From: Pelagibacterium luteolum
GTDB lineage: Bacteria; Pseudomonadota; Alphaproteobacteria; Rhizobiales; Devosiaceae
Direction: 5' to 3'
DNA: 64,000 nucleotides
NCBI RefSeq assembly: GCF_900100665.1
Contig: NZ_FNCS01000001.1
Location: forward strand, 67,001-131,000
The translations under genes were made by a program, and so were the position numbers. Below the pieces are notes generated by a model. It did no database searches. It was not told where the DNA came from and was given only the letters and a program-made list of their open reading frames with translations. This document shows, piece after piece, positions 27,340-34,478 of this stretch (within the stretch, counting starts at the first letter, position 1; every line of letters starts with the position of its first letter).

Positions 27340-28005
27340 TTAGGGCAGCAGGTGACGGCGGAGGAAGTCAGTGGCCGCCTCGAGCCCGTCCTGGGCGATG
27401 GTGTGCCCGAAGCCCGACGAAATGTGGAGTTGCGCATCGACCGAAAGATTGAGGAGGACAGGTAGCGCGGCCTCGCTTCCAATGACGGGAACCACTTCAT
27501 CGATATCCCCGTGGACCAACAGAACCGGCGGCTTCGAGGCGATCTCCGCTTCAAGTTTCTCGGGCGAAATGAGCAAGCCAGAAAAGGCGATGATCCCCTT
27601 GAGCGGCGTGGTCAATCGCAGGCCGGTATAGAGCGCCATCATGGCGCCCTGCGAGAACCCGACAAGGATCGTCTCGGATGGCCCGAGCCCGGTTTGCGCC
27701 CACAAATCCTTGAGAAAGCTTTCAACGACCGGCTGGACTTTCGCGGCGCCTTCCATGCGGGAAAAGTCGCGCTCGCGGTCGAAATCAACTGGAAACCATT
27801 GATATCCGGTCGAAATGACCCCGCAGACTTCCGGGGCGTTGGGCGCGACGAAAATCGTATCGGGAAAACTGTCGTGCCAGAACTGGCCGAGCCCGATCAG
27901 GTCGCGCCCATCCGAGCCATAGCCGTGCAAAAGGACGACGAGACTTTTTCCATTACCCGATGCGGGTGGGAGCATGGGGCCGGAGAGTTTGACAGGTTCG
28001 GTCAC
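27340..28005 (-). CDS. Phospholipase/carboxylesterase family alpha/beta hydrolase
   Basis: 221 residues from a GTG at 28003-28005 with AAGGA seven bases upstream; ATGs at 28035 and 28044 would overlap the upstream gene and lack a ribosome-binding site. Oxyanion motif LLHGYGSDG, nucleophile GFSQGA, Asp in HGDIDEVVP and His in GFGHTI form the triad of the Abhydrolase_2 family. Acts on carboxyl esters; natural substrate unknown. Follows the DNA glycosylase by 19 bp. Confidence 0.85.
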   Translation of the reverse strand: MTEPVKLSGPMLPPASGNGKSLVVLLHGYGSDGRDLIGLGQFWHDSFPDTIFVAPNAPEVCGVISTGYQWFPVDFDRERDFSRMEGAAKVQPVVESFLKDLWAQTGLGPSETILVGFSQGAMMALYTGLRLTTPLKGIIAFSGLLISPEKLEAEIASKPPVLLVHGDIDEVVPVIGSEAALPVLLNLSVDAQLHISSGFGHTIAQDGLEAATDFLRRHLLP

Positions 28006-28024
28006 AGGCAAGTCCTTGGTTTTG

Positions 28025-28681
28025 TTAAAGTGCATCCCAGGCATCGGAATTTTTCATCGCCGAAAAATAGCGCCAGAACATCAATGCCGCCGCACCGCGA
28101 TGGGGCGACCAGTCGGCTGCCAGCGGTATCAAATCTTTCGGCAAGGGGCGAGCGGGAAGCGCAAAGGCGTGCGCGACCGCCTTTTGCAGCGCGAGGTCGC
28201 CTGCCGGGAAAATGTCAGGGTGTCCCGCGCAGAACAAGAGATAGATTTCAGCCGTCCATGGCCCGATCCCCTTGAGTTGCGTCAGCGTTGCGATAGCGGC
28301 ATCGGGGTCCATCTCGTCGATCTCGGCAAAGTTCAACTGCCCTTCGCCAATGGCGATGGCGAGGCCGCGAATGGTTTCGAATTTTCCGCGCGAAAGCCCT
28401 GTTTTCCGCAGGGTTTCCTCATCGAAACCGAGATAGGCCTCGGGTGTGGTGGCGCCAAGCGCTTCGACGCGGCCCCATATGGCACGGGCCGATGCGACCG
28501 AAAGCTGCTGCCCACAGATTACCCGCGACATGCCTTCGAACCCGCTTGGCGACGTACGCAAACTGACCTCCCCCGCCTTGGCGATGGCTGCGGCCAGACG
28601 CGGGTCGAGACCGCCCAAGCCATTGAGATGAAAGGCAAGTGCGTCGGGGGACGTCAGGCGGACTGGAGGCGTGGACGCCAT
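28025..28681 (-). CDS. DNA-3-methyladenine glycosylase II family (HhH-GPD)
   Basis: 218 residues from ATG 28679-28681 (an ATG at 28720 is the alternative and would overlap the gluQ start). The helix-hairpin-helix and catalytic region is LKGIGPWTAEIYLL followed by the Asp in PAGDLALQ, matching AlkA-type enzymes that excise alkylated purines. No Ada-like N-terminal domain. Divergent from gluQ with only 37 bp between starts, so promoters must overlap. Confidence 0.88.
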   Translation of the reverse strand: MASTPPVRLTSPDALAFHLNGLGGLDPRLAAAIAKAGEVSLRTSPSGFEGMSRVICGQQLSVASARAIWGRVEALGATTPEAYLGFDEETLRKTGLSRGKFETIRGLAIAIGEGQLNFAEIDEMDPDAAIATLTQLKGIGPWTAEIYLLFCAGHPDIFPAGDLALQKAVAHAFALPARPLPKDLIPLAADWSPHRGAAALMFWRYFSAMKNSDAWDAL

Positions 28682-28718
28682 CGTGATAGGGCCTTGGGAC
28701 GAGGATTTTGGGCGGGTC

Positions 28719-29576
28719 ATGTCAGAACCATCTCAACCGATTTTGCGATTTGCGCCAAGCCCGAACGGCCGGCTTCATATGGGGCATGCCTATTCGGCCC
28801 TATTGACCGACCGCTGGGCGAAAGACATGGGCGGGATTGTGCTGCTGCGGATCGAAGACATCGATACCAAACGATGTCGACCCGAATTTGTCGCAGGAGT
28901 TTTTGAGGATTTGCAATGGCTTGGCCTCAGATACCCCGAGCCGGTGCGTGTGCAGTCCCAGCATTTCGATGACTATCGCAAGGCCGCCGAGACGCTGAAA
29001 TCGAAGGATTTGCTCTACCCATGCTTTTGTTCGCGCAGCGAAATCCGGGCGGCGAGCGATGGGGGAACCGATCCCGAGGGAGCGCCGCTTTATCCGGGCA
29101 CGTGCAAGCATCGTTACGCCGCTAAACGCACCGAGAAACTGGTAGCCGGCGTGCCGGTTCAATGGCGGATCGACATGGGCAAAGCCATTGAAACAGCAGG
29201 CGAAATATTCATGACCGAAGCCATGCCGACGCCGCAAGCAGCGCCGATGCGGCGCATCGCAGACCCGGTGCGATGGGGAGATGTGGTGCTGGTGCGCAAG
29301 GATACGCCGACGAGCTATCATATCTCGGTGGTAGTGGACGATGCGCTGCAGGGCGTAACCCATGTTACGCGCGGGATGGACCTTTATGCGGCGACCGACA
29401 TCCACGTACTGCTGCAGAAATTGCTGGGACTGGCCACACCAATATATACGCACCATGCACTGGTGACCGACGAAGCCAAAGAAAAGCTATCAAAATCAAA
29501 GGGTTCGGAAAGCTTGGCGGATCTGCGTGCAACAGGATGGAGCGCCACCGATGTGAAAGCAGCGCTCGGGTTTTGA
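28719..29576 (+). CDS. gluQ: Glutamyl-Q tRNA(Asp) synthetase
   Basis: 285 residues, the short GluRS paralog without anticodon-binding domain. The HIGH-type signature is PNGRLHMGH, the KMSKS loop is KLSKSKG, and the zinc site uses PCFCSR and GTCKHR. GluQRS attaches glutamate to queuosine of tRNA-Asp. Start at ATG 28719, 5 bp after GGGCGGG. Some annotators call these tRNA glutamyl-Q(34) synthetase. Confidence 0.93.
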   Translation: MSEPSQPILRFAPSPNGRLHMGHAYSALLTDRWAKDMGGIVLLRIEDIDTKRCRPEFVAGVFEDLQWLGLRYPEPVRVQSQHFDDYRKAAETLKSKDLLYPCFCSRSEIRAASDGGTDPEGAPLYPGTCKHRYAAKRTEKLVAGVPVQWRIDMGKAIETAGEIFMTEAMPTPQAAPMRRIADPVRWGDVVLVRKDTPTSYHISVVVDDALQGVTHVTRGMDLYAATDIHVLLQKLLGLATPIYTHHALVTDEAKEKLSKSKGSESLADLRATGWSATDVKAALGF

Positions 29577-29577
29577 T

Positions 29578-29700
29578 TTATTCAGCCGCGCTGCGCTGGT
29601 CTTCGCGCTCCGAAACGTAAAACAGCAATTGCCTCGCCCACAGCAGATATCTTAAGGCATTTTTGGTGCGCGTGGACAACTTCACGTCGAAATAACGCAT
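29578..29700 (-). CDS. Possible 40-residue small protein
   Basis: A minus-strand frame from ATG 29698-29700 encodes a 40-residue peptide starting MRYFDVKLSTRTKNALRY and continuing LLWARQLLFYVSERE, i.e. an amphipathic, Arg/Leu-rich helix. It ends 1 bp beyond the gluQ stop on the opposite strand. No convincing ribosome-binding site is visible. I do not recognise it; short basic helical proteins are common in alphaproteobacteria. Treat as tentative. Confidence 0.3.
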   Translation of the reverse strand: MRYFDVKLSTRTKNALRYLLWARQLLFYVSEREDQRSAAE

Positions 29701-29957
29701 TGTAAATCAATACATTAGGATTTTTCTGGCTGAACCCACTTCGTGGCGATGGTCCAATCGTCCCCGCACAACCCTACATATATGGTTCGAGATCGGCGAT
29801 TGTGCCGATGATCGACAGGGCTGTACCCGAGTTGGCGACAGCGCTGTGCCGATTGGCGCCCTGCGGGCTCTGGTACGGCGCGACGAAATGGGGCATGACC
29901 CGTTGACGGCCCCCAAGCGTAGAGAGTCGACAGGGCCAGAAAGATGAAGGCGACGCC
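29701..29957. other. Intergenic segment before the twin-TM gene
   Basis: A stretch of 257 bp with no gene I can support. It should contain the promoter for the twin-TM/pduO pair; AGGCGACGCC just before 29958 may hold the ribosome-binding site. No riboswitch-like conserved motif is recognisable, including the cobalamin box that a PduO context might suggest. Confidence 0.4.
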
Positions 29958-30155
29958 ATGGAAGCGGCAACAAATATTTTGATCATTCTCGCCATCGCGG
30001 CGACGGCGGTGATCCTGTTCATGGGACTGTGGAACATGTTCAAGGGCGGCTCGGGCAACACCAGCCAGAAGCTGATGCGGGCCCGCGTCATCATGCAGGC
30101 GATCGCCGTGGCGCTTCTGATGGCGGCGCTGTTTTTCTTCGGACCGCAACGCTAG
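29958..30155 (+). CDS. Twin-transmembrane (HIG1-like) small protein
   Basis: 65 residues: two TM helices (about 5-25 and 45-63) joined by a short loop containing MFKGGSGNTSQKLMRARV. The layout and sequence resemble the twin-transmembrane/HIG1-domain proteins of alphaproteobacteria, where HIG1 relatives associate with cytochrome oxidase. It sits 9 bp ahead of pduO, a pairing I recall from other Hyphomicrobiales, though why they travel together is unknown. Confidence 0.75.
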   Translation: MEAATNILIILAIAATAVILFMGLWNMFKGGSGNTSQKLMRARVIMQAIAVALLMAALFFFGPQR

Positions 30156-30164
30156 GGAGCCCGC

Positions 30165-30758
30165 ATGGTCAAGCTCAACAAGATTTATACAAAGACCGGC
30201 GATGACGGCACCACCGGGCTGGTCGATGGACCGCGGCGGGACAAGGACGATCTGCGGGTGGAAGCGTATGGCACTGTCGATGAAGCCAATTCGGCCATCG
30301 GACTGGTGCGGCTCCACACATCGAGCATGATGCGGGTCGACCATGCGCTGGGCACCATCCAGAACGATTTGTTCGACCTCGGGTCCGACCTTGCAACACC
30401 CGGACCCGATGAGGGGCGCAAATATGCGGCGCTGCGGGTCACCGCGCGGCAAATCGATTGGCTGGAACGCCAGATCGATCAGTTCAACGAAGCGCTGGCG
30501 CCGCTCACCTCGTTCGTTTTGCCCGGCGGCTCGCATCTGTCGGCCTCGCTGCACCTCGCTCGCACGATCGTGCGCCGCGCCGAACGCATCTGTGTGGGTT
30601 TGAAGCGCGCCGAGCCCGACACCAATCCCGAAGCGATCCGCTATCTCAATCGATTGTCCGATCTGTTGTTCGTTCTGGCCCGCGTGGCCAATGGCAATGG
30701 TGAAAAGGACGTGCTCTGGGAGCCGGGGCGGAATACCGGGACGAGCAAAGACAAATAG
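30165..30758 (+). CDS. pduO: Cob(I)yrinic acid a,c-diamide adenosyltransferase, PduO type
   Basis: 197 residues. The PduO ATP-binding N-terminus KIYTKTGDDGTTGLVDG is intact, followed by RVEAYGTVDEANSAIG, and the C-terminal RLSDLLFVLAR helix closes the trimer active site. It converts cob(I)alamin to adenosylcobalamin. No propanediol-use or cobalamin-synthesis genes are nearby, so housekeeping AdoCbl supply is most likely. A palindromic repeat sits directly downstream and may act as terminator. Confidence 0.94.
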   Translation: MVKLNKIYTKTGDDGTTGLVDGPRRDKDDLRVEAYGTVDEANSAIGLVRLHTSSMMRVDHALGTIQNDLFDLGSDLATPGPDEGRKYAALRVTARQIDWLERQIDQFNEALAPLTSFVLPGGSHLSASLHLARTIVRRAERICVGLKRAEPDTNPEAIRYLNRLSDLLFVLARVANGNGEKDVLWEPGRNTGTSKDK

Positions 30759-30772
30759 GTTTAGGCACGGCC

Positions 30773-30839
30773 AGCAAGGCCCCCTCACCCGCCGCTGCGG
30801 GGCGACCTCTCCCCCCTAAGGGAGAGGTTGGGTTGGGCG
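30773..30839. repeat. CTCTCCC/GGGAGAG palindrome (repeat family 2), possible bidirectional terminator
   Basis: Lies between convergent pduO and the GNAT gene. The core ACCTCTCCCCCCTAAGGGAG (from 30805) folds into a strong hairpin, preceded by a GGCCCCCTCACCC/GCGGGGCG segment. Similar palindromes occur near 40.6, 43.6 and 54.1 kb. This is a dispersed intergenic palindrome of the REP type seen in Hyphomicrobiales. Confidence 0.65.
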
Positions 30840-30842
30840 CCG

Positions 30843-31331
30843 TCAGAGGCCCAGGCGCTTCCGCATGGCGATGCCGTAGGGTGGGCGCTGTTCAGGCGGG
30901 AGGTTGCGCTCGGTGTAGCCGCGGCGTTCGTAAAAGCGCCGGGCGGTGATGGTGGAGACGAGGTCGACATGGCTGGCGCCCGACCGGGCCAGCTCGGCCT
31001 CGAGATGATCCATCATGGCCGAGGACACACCGCGGAAGCGCATCTCGGGGTGGATGTAGTTCAAAACGATCCCTTCGCCCTCGCGGATACCGCCGGCGCT
31101 GGCGATCCGGCCATCGAGAATGGCGACGAAAATCGTGTTCAAAGGATCGGCGAGCCAGCCGCGAAAATGTTCGGGCGTCTTGTTGGACAGCCAGTGCGAG
31201 AGCCGCGCCGTATCATTGCCATGGTCGGGCACGCACAATTCGGTAATCGAACGGCGCAGCAGACTGGCGGCTTCCACGGCGTCCGCGTCGGTGGCGCGGC
31301 GGATGGTGATCTGGCCATTTGGCCCAGACAT
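30843..31331 (-). CDS. GNAT-family N-acetyltransferase
   Basis: 162 residues from ATG 31329-31331. Motif A is RFRGVSSAMMDHLEAEL and the late TARRFYERRGY is the family's C-terminal alpha-beta signature. Substrate unknown. The ATG overlaps the stop of the membrane protein gene (ATGA), so it is the third gene of ispG-membrane protein-GNAT. A 536-codon frame that runs upstream into ispG is a reading of the wrong frame and is not supported. Confidence 0.85.
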   Translation of the reverse strand: MSGPNGQITIRRATDADAVEAASLLRRSITELCVPDHGNDTARLSHWLSNKTPEHFRGWLADPLNTIFVAILDGRIASAGGIREGEGIVLNYIHPEMRFRGVSSAMMDHLEAELARSGASHVDLVSTITARRFYERRGYTERNLPPEQRPPYGIAMRKRLGL

Positions 31332-31711
31332 CAGGCCCGCCGCCAAGCCGTCCAGCCCTTTGTAAGCACATAGGCGAGCGCCAGAATAAGCGCGAGGACG
31401 AAGTCGATCATGCCAGCCTGGACAGCGCCGGGGATGAAGGGGGAGGTGAGCCCGGCCAGCCCGATGATCGCCTTGTGAAAGAAGGCAAGCTCCCAAAGGC
31501 CGGCGCTGGCGCGCGGGCGCAGGGCGAGCAGGGCAAAGAGGGCAGCAAACATCGCGAACCCCCATTTCTGCCACAGCGCCAGCCAGCCCGCTTCGGGCGC
31601 GACGTCGAGGGCGAACGCGGCGATGAAAGCGTAGGCGGCGCCGATTGCGCACAGTGCGGCCAACGCGCGGCCGATGCCATCGGCGATCGAGGTGACGGGT
31701 TGAATGATCAT
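31331..31711 (-). CDS. Small membrane protein, function unknown
   Basis: 126 residues with about four TM segments (roughly 15-38, 50-67, 75-95, 100-118). No named family recognised. It starts 3 bp after the ispG stop and its stop overlaps the GNAT start, so it is translationally coupled in a three-gene operon. Confidence 0.65.
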   Translation of the reverse strand: MIIQPVTSIADGIGRALAALCAIGAAYAFIAAFALDVAPEAGWLALWQKWGFAMFAALFALLALRPRASAGLWELAFFHKAIIGLAGLTSPFIPGAVQAGMIDFVLALILALAYVLTKGWTAWRRA

Positions 31712-31714
31712 GAG

Positions 31715-32959
31715 CTATTCCGCTGCAGGTTTGGCCCGTCCTGCGCCGAACCGGTTTTCGATGTAATCGGCGACCATCAGCTTGAACTGGTCGGCGACGT
31801 CGGCGCCCTTGAGGGTGGCGACCTTCTGACCCTCGACGAACACCGGGGCCGAGGGGGTTTCGCCGGTGCCGGGAAGCGAGATGCCGATATCGGCGTGCTT
31901 GGATTCCCCCGGTCCGTTGACGATGCAGCCCATGACGGCGACCGACATGGCTTCGACCCCGGGATATTTCTCGCGCCATTCGGGCATCGAGGTCGAAAGG
32001 TGGTCCTGGATGTCCTTGGCGAGGGTCTGGAACGTCGTCGAGGTGGTGCGCCCGCAGCCGGGGCATGCGGCAACGACGGGGACGAACTGGCGGAAGCCCA
32101 TGGTCTGGAGCAGTTCCTGAGCTACTTTGACCTCGAGGGTGCGATCGCCGCCCGGTTCGGGGGTCAATGAGATGCGGATCGTGTCGCCGATCCCCTGCTG
32201 CAGAAGGATGCCGAGGGCGGCGGAGGAGGCGACGATGCCCTTTGATCCCATGCCGGCTTCGGTGAGGCCGAGATGGAGCGCGTAGTCGCAGCGGACGGCC
32301 AATTCCTGATAGACGGCGATCAATTGCTGCACGTCGGAGACCTTGGTGGACAAGATGATCCTGTCGCGGCCCATGCCGAGCTCTTCGGCGCGTTCGGCCG
32401 ATAGGATCGCCGAGCGGATAATGGCCTCGCGCTGGACATGCGCGGCGCTCCACGGCGTTTCGCGGGCGGCGTTTTCATCCATGAGGACGGTGAGCAGTTC
32501 CTGATCGAGCGAACCCCAATTGACCCCGATGCGCACCGGTTTGTCGTAGCGGTTGGCGATCTCGATCATCTGGGAGAATTGTTTGTCGCGCTTGTCGCGG
32601 AACCCGACATTGCCCGGATTGATGCGGTATTTGGCCAGCGCTTCGGCACAGGCGGGATGATCGGCCAGGAGCTTGTGGCCGATATAGTGAAAATCGCCGA
32701 CCAGGGGCACGTTGACGCCACGAACCATCAGGCGGTCGCGGATGATGGGCACGGCAGCAGCGGCTTCATCGCGATCGACGGTGATGCGCACGATTTCCGA
32801 CCCGGCCCGCGCCAGCGCTGCAACCTGAGCTACAGTGGCATCGATATCGGCGGTGTCGGTATTGGTCATCGACTGGACGACGATGGGCGCGCCACCGCCG
32901 ACCGTGACCCCGCCGACATCGACCCCGACCGTGCGATTGCGCTGTGCTGGACCTGCCAT
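31715..32959 (-). CDS. ispG: 4-hydroxy-3-methylbut-2-enyl diphosphate synthase (flavodoxin)
   Basis: 414 residues from ATG 32957-32959; the upstream in-frame extension to 33175 runs through repeat DNA and is rejected. IspG motifs are clear: VQSMTNTDT near the start, and 4Fe-4S ligands in CPGCGR and [10 protein letters not shown]. It makes HMBPP in the MEP isoprenoid pathway, linking functionally to ispA at 13.4 kb. First gene of an operon with a membrane protein and a GNAT enzyme. Confidence 0.96.
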   Translation of the reverse strand: MAGPAQRNRTVGVDVGGVTVGGGAPIVVQSMTNTDTADIDATVAQVAALARAGSEIVRITVDRDEAAAAVPIIRDRLMVRGVNVPLVGDFHYIGHKLLADHPACAEALAKYRINPGNVGFRDKRDKQFSQMIEIANRYDKPVRIGVNWGSLDQELLTVLMDENAARETPWSAAHVQREAIIRSAILSAERAEELGMGRDRIILSTKVSDVQQLIAVYQELAVRCDYALHLGLTEAGMGSKGIVASSAALGILLQQGIGDTIRISLTPEPGGDRTLEVKVAQELLQTMGFRQFVPVVAACPGCGRTTSTTFQTLAKDIQDHLSTSMPEWREKYPGVEAMSVAVMGCIVNGPGESKHADIGISLPGTGETPSAPVFVEGQKVATLKGADVADQFKLMVADYIENRFGAGRAKPAAE

Positions 32960-33086
32960 GACGAACCTTCCCAATGCTGGCGCAAGACATAAGGGTTTGA
33001 TGAGATCAGCGCAATATTGTGGGGGTGTGACAATGGGTGTGGGTGGGAGGAGTGGGGTTGGTGAAGTGGATGCTCTCTCTGGCGTG

Positions 33087-33121
33087 GAGCATACTGGGTC
33101 CCGGCTCAAGGCAGGGATGAC
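33087..33121. repeat. Right arm of the AGTATGCTC repeat family (solo)
   Basis: GAGCATACTGGGTCCCGGCT followed by a CAAGGCAGGGATGAC hairpin end. A single right arm lies upstream of ispG, with only a short ATGCTC partner at 33070-33075. One of the dispersed family-1 copies. Confidence 0.75.
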
Positions 33122-33208
33122 ACGGGTGGGATGTGGCGAAGGGGGGCCGAAACGTGCGGCGTACGGCAACAGCATTGGGTAGACTCATGCGCTGCCGCAA
33201 ACCACACT

Positions 33209-33609
33209 GTCGTCCCGGGCGAAGACCCGGGATCCAGTATGCTCGGAGGGGGCATGGGGGCGCAGCGATATTACTATGTTTATATTCTCGCCAGCGGGAT
33301 TGGCGGAACGCTGTATGTTGGGGTGACGAACGATCTTTTTCGCCGAATCGGTGAGCATCGGGACAAGGCCGTTGCGGGGTTTACGCGAGCGTATGACGTC
33401 GAACGGCTCGTCTATTACGAGACCCATGAAAGCATCGACGGCGCAATCGAGCGCGAAAAGCGGCTCAAGCGATGGCGCAGGGGATGGAAGGTTCAGTTGA
33501 TTGAAGAGCAGAACCCCAATTGGGTCGATCTCTTTGCGGGATTGAGGCCGTAAGACGAGGCCATCGCCCATTCGGAGCATACTGGGTCCCGGCTCACGGC
33601 CGGGATGAC
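33209..33609. mobile_element. Composite inverted-repeat element carrying a GIY-YIG nuclease gene
   Basis: Left arm 33209-33246 (GTCGTCCCGGGCGAAGACCC, then GGGATCCAGTATGCTCGG) and right arm 33573-33609 (CGGAGCATACTGGGTCCCGG, then CTCACGGCCGGGATGAC) form a long imperfect inverted repeat. In other copies in this window the arms are separated by only about 25-40 bp. Here the loop is 326 bp and holds one complete gene (33254-33553) and almost nothing else. Mobility is inferred. Confidence 0.6.
33254..33553 (+). CDS. GIY-YIG nuclease superfamily protein
   Basis: 99 residues from ATG 33254. YVYILAS (residues 8-14) and YVGVTNDLFRR (21-31) form the GIY and YIG strands with the conserved Arg; the downstream ETHESIDGAIEREKRLK supplies the metal-binding Glu and the usual REKxLKxW segment. 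This short form belongs to the YhbQ/UPF0213-like group. The gene lies wholly between the inverted arms of a repeat element, 7 bp after the left arm and 19 bp before the right arm. Whether it acts on those repeats is untested. Confidence 0.9.
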   Translation: MGAQRYYYVYILASGIGGTLYVGVTNDLFRRIGEHRDKAVAGFTRAYDVERLVYYETHESIDGAIEREKRLKRWRRGWKVQLIEEQNPNWVDLFAGLRP

Positions 33610-33680
33610 GGCTGGGGATGGGGCGAGCGATGTGGCCCTCATGTATCGGTGGTAAGGTACACCATTGCAGCCAATACCCG

Positions 33681-33710
33681 ATGTCGTCCCGGGCGAAGAC
33701 CCGGGGTGAC
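33681..33710. repeat. Truncated left arm, repeat family 1
   Basis: ATGTCGTCCCGGGCGAAGAC followed by CCGGGGTGAC: the hairpin of a left arm without the CCAGTATGCTC tail. It lies 70 bp beyond the GIY-YIG element, in a gene-free stretch before the YkvA gene. Confidence 0.7.
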
Positions 33711-33810
33711 GGAGGGGGTGGGGTGAGCGGTGTGGCAATCTTTTCGCTCACGATGTCGAGGGTCGTGGCGAACCCCTTGAACCGGCGGGCGGCGTACCCA
33801 TTTATTTTCC

Positions 33811-34119
33811 ATGATCAAGAGCTTCGCTTCACTTCTGCTGCCTCGCTTCCTGCGGTTTCGCAAGGAAGTGGTGCTGTTGTGGAAGGCGTTCTGGACGCCG
33901 GCCACCCCGCTTTACCTCAAGGTCGCGACCTTCGCGGCCGTGGCATATCTTGTGTGGCCGGTCGATATCCTGCCCGATTTCATCCCGTTTCTGGGCTGGA
34001 TCGACGATATCGTGATCGTCCCGCTTATTGTTGGCTGGATCGTTTCGCAACTGCCGGGTGCCAAGGCACCGGCAGAGCGCGACGGGCCGGTAATCGACGG
34101 GACGGCGCGGCGCGTATAA
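33811..34119 (+). CDS. YkvA family (DUF1232) membrane protein
   Basis: 102 residues. The DUF1232 core is ATFAAVAYLVWPVDILPDFI followed by GWIDDIVIV, a hydrophobic hairpin with the conserved P-x-D-x-x-P-D signature. Function unknown in all bacteria. ATG at 33811. Confidence 0.92.
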   Translation: MIKSFASLLLPRFLRFRKEVVLLWKAFWTPATPLYLKVATFAAVAYLVWPVDILPDFIPFLGWIDDIVIVPLIVGWIVSQLPGAKAPAERDGPVIDGTARRV

Positions 34120-34198
34120 TCAACGTTGACCGCGGGAACCATTTTGCCCTCACGAATGTTTTACAGCCCATAATGGTCACTGTGAGGGAAATTTCAAA

Positions 34199-34357
34199 AT
34201 GGGCCTTTCGACAATCCTGATAATTATCCTGATTTTGCTTCTGATCGGCGCGCTGCCGACATGGGGCTATTCCCGGTCCTGGGGCTATGGCCCGACCGGC
34301 ATTCTTGGCGTCATCCTCGTCGTCATCCTGATTTTGATGCTTATGGGTATGATCTGA
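34199..34357 (+). CDS. DUF3309 family small membrane protein
   Basis: 52 residues, almost all hydrophobic: MGLSTILIIILILLLIGALP, then TWGYSRSWGYGPTGILG and a second hydrophobic helix. This is the DUF3309 pattern, common in alpha- and betaproteobacteria and of unknown function. The GTGAGGGAA ribosome-binding site lies upstream of the ATG at 34199. Downstream are a GC hairpin (34370-34400) and a strong terminator. Confidence 0.93.
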   Translation: MGLSTILIIILILLLIGALPTWGYSRSWGYGPTGILGVILVVILILMLMGMI

Positions 34358-34369
34358 CCTTAAAGCATT

Positions 34370-34400
34370 TCGGCCCGCGTACCTTTCCGGCGCGGGCCGA
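34370..34400 (+). terminator. GC-rich hairpin after the DUF3309 gene
   Basis: TCGGCCCGCG pairs with CGCGGGCCGA across an 11-nt loop, 13 bp after the stop. There is no T-tract, so it may stabilise the mRNA 3' end or assist the terminator at 34442. Confidence 0.45.
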
Positions 34401-34441
34401 CCCAAATTTCTACGATTGATCTCCTCCTAGCTCCCCTTAAT

Positions 34442-34477
34442 GGACGGTTTGGTTTTTGCCAGACCGTCCTTTTTTTA
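34442..34477 (+). terminator. Strong Rho-independent terminator
   Basis: GGACGGTTTGG and CCAGACCGTCC form an 11-bp stem (one mismatch) with a short T-rich loop, followed by TTTTTTT. It terminates plus-strand transcription from YkvA/DUF3309 and ends two bases before the stop of the convergent GGDEF-EAL gene. Confidence 0.85.
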
Positions 34478-34478
34478 T

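Noticed and set aside
28681-28720. Overlapping divergent starts of the DNA glycosylase and gluQ
   Set aside because: An internal ATG at 28681 gives the glycosylase its conserved N-terminus without overlap; the upstream ATG is probably not used.
29701-29957. Cobalamin riboswitch ahead of the pduO unit
   Set aside because: I searched by eye for the conserved B12-box-like core and did not find it.
31332-32453. Upstream extension of the GNAT gene to 536 codons
   Set aside because: This part is the wrong frame of ispG and the membrane protein; only 30843-31331 is GNAT-like.
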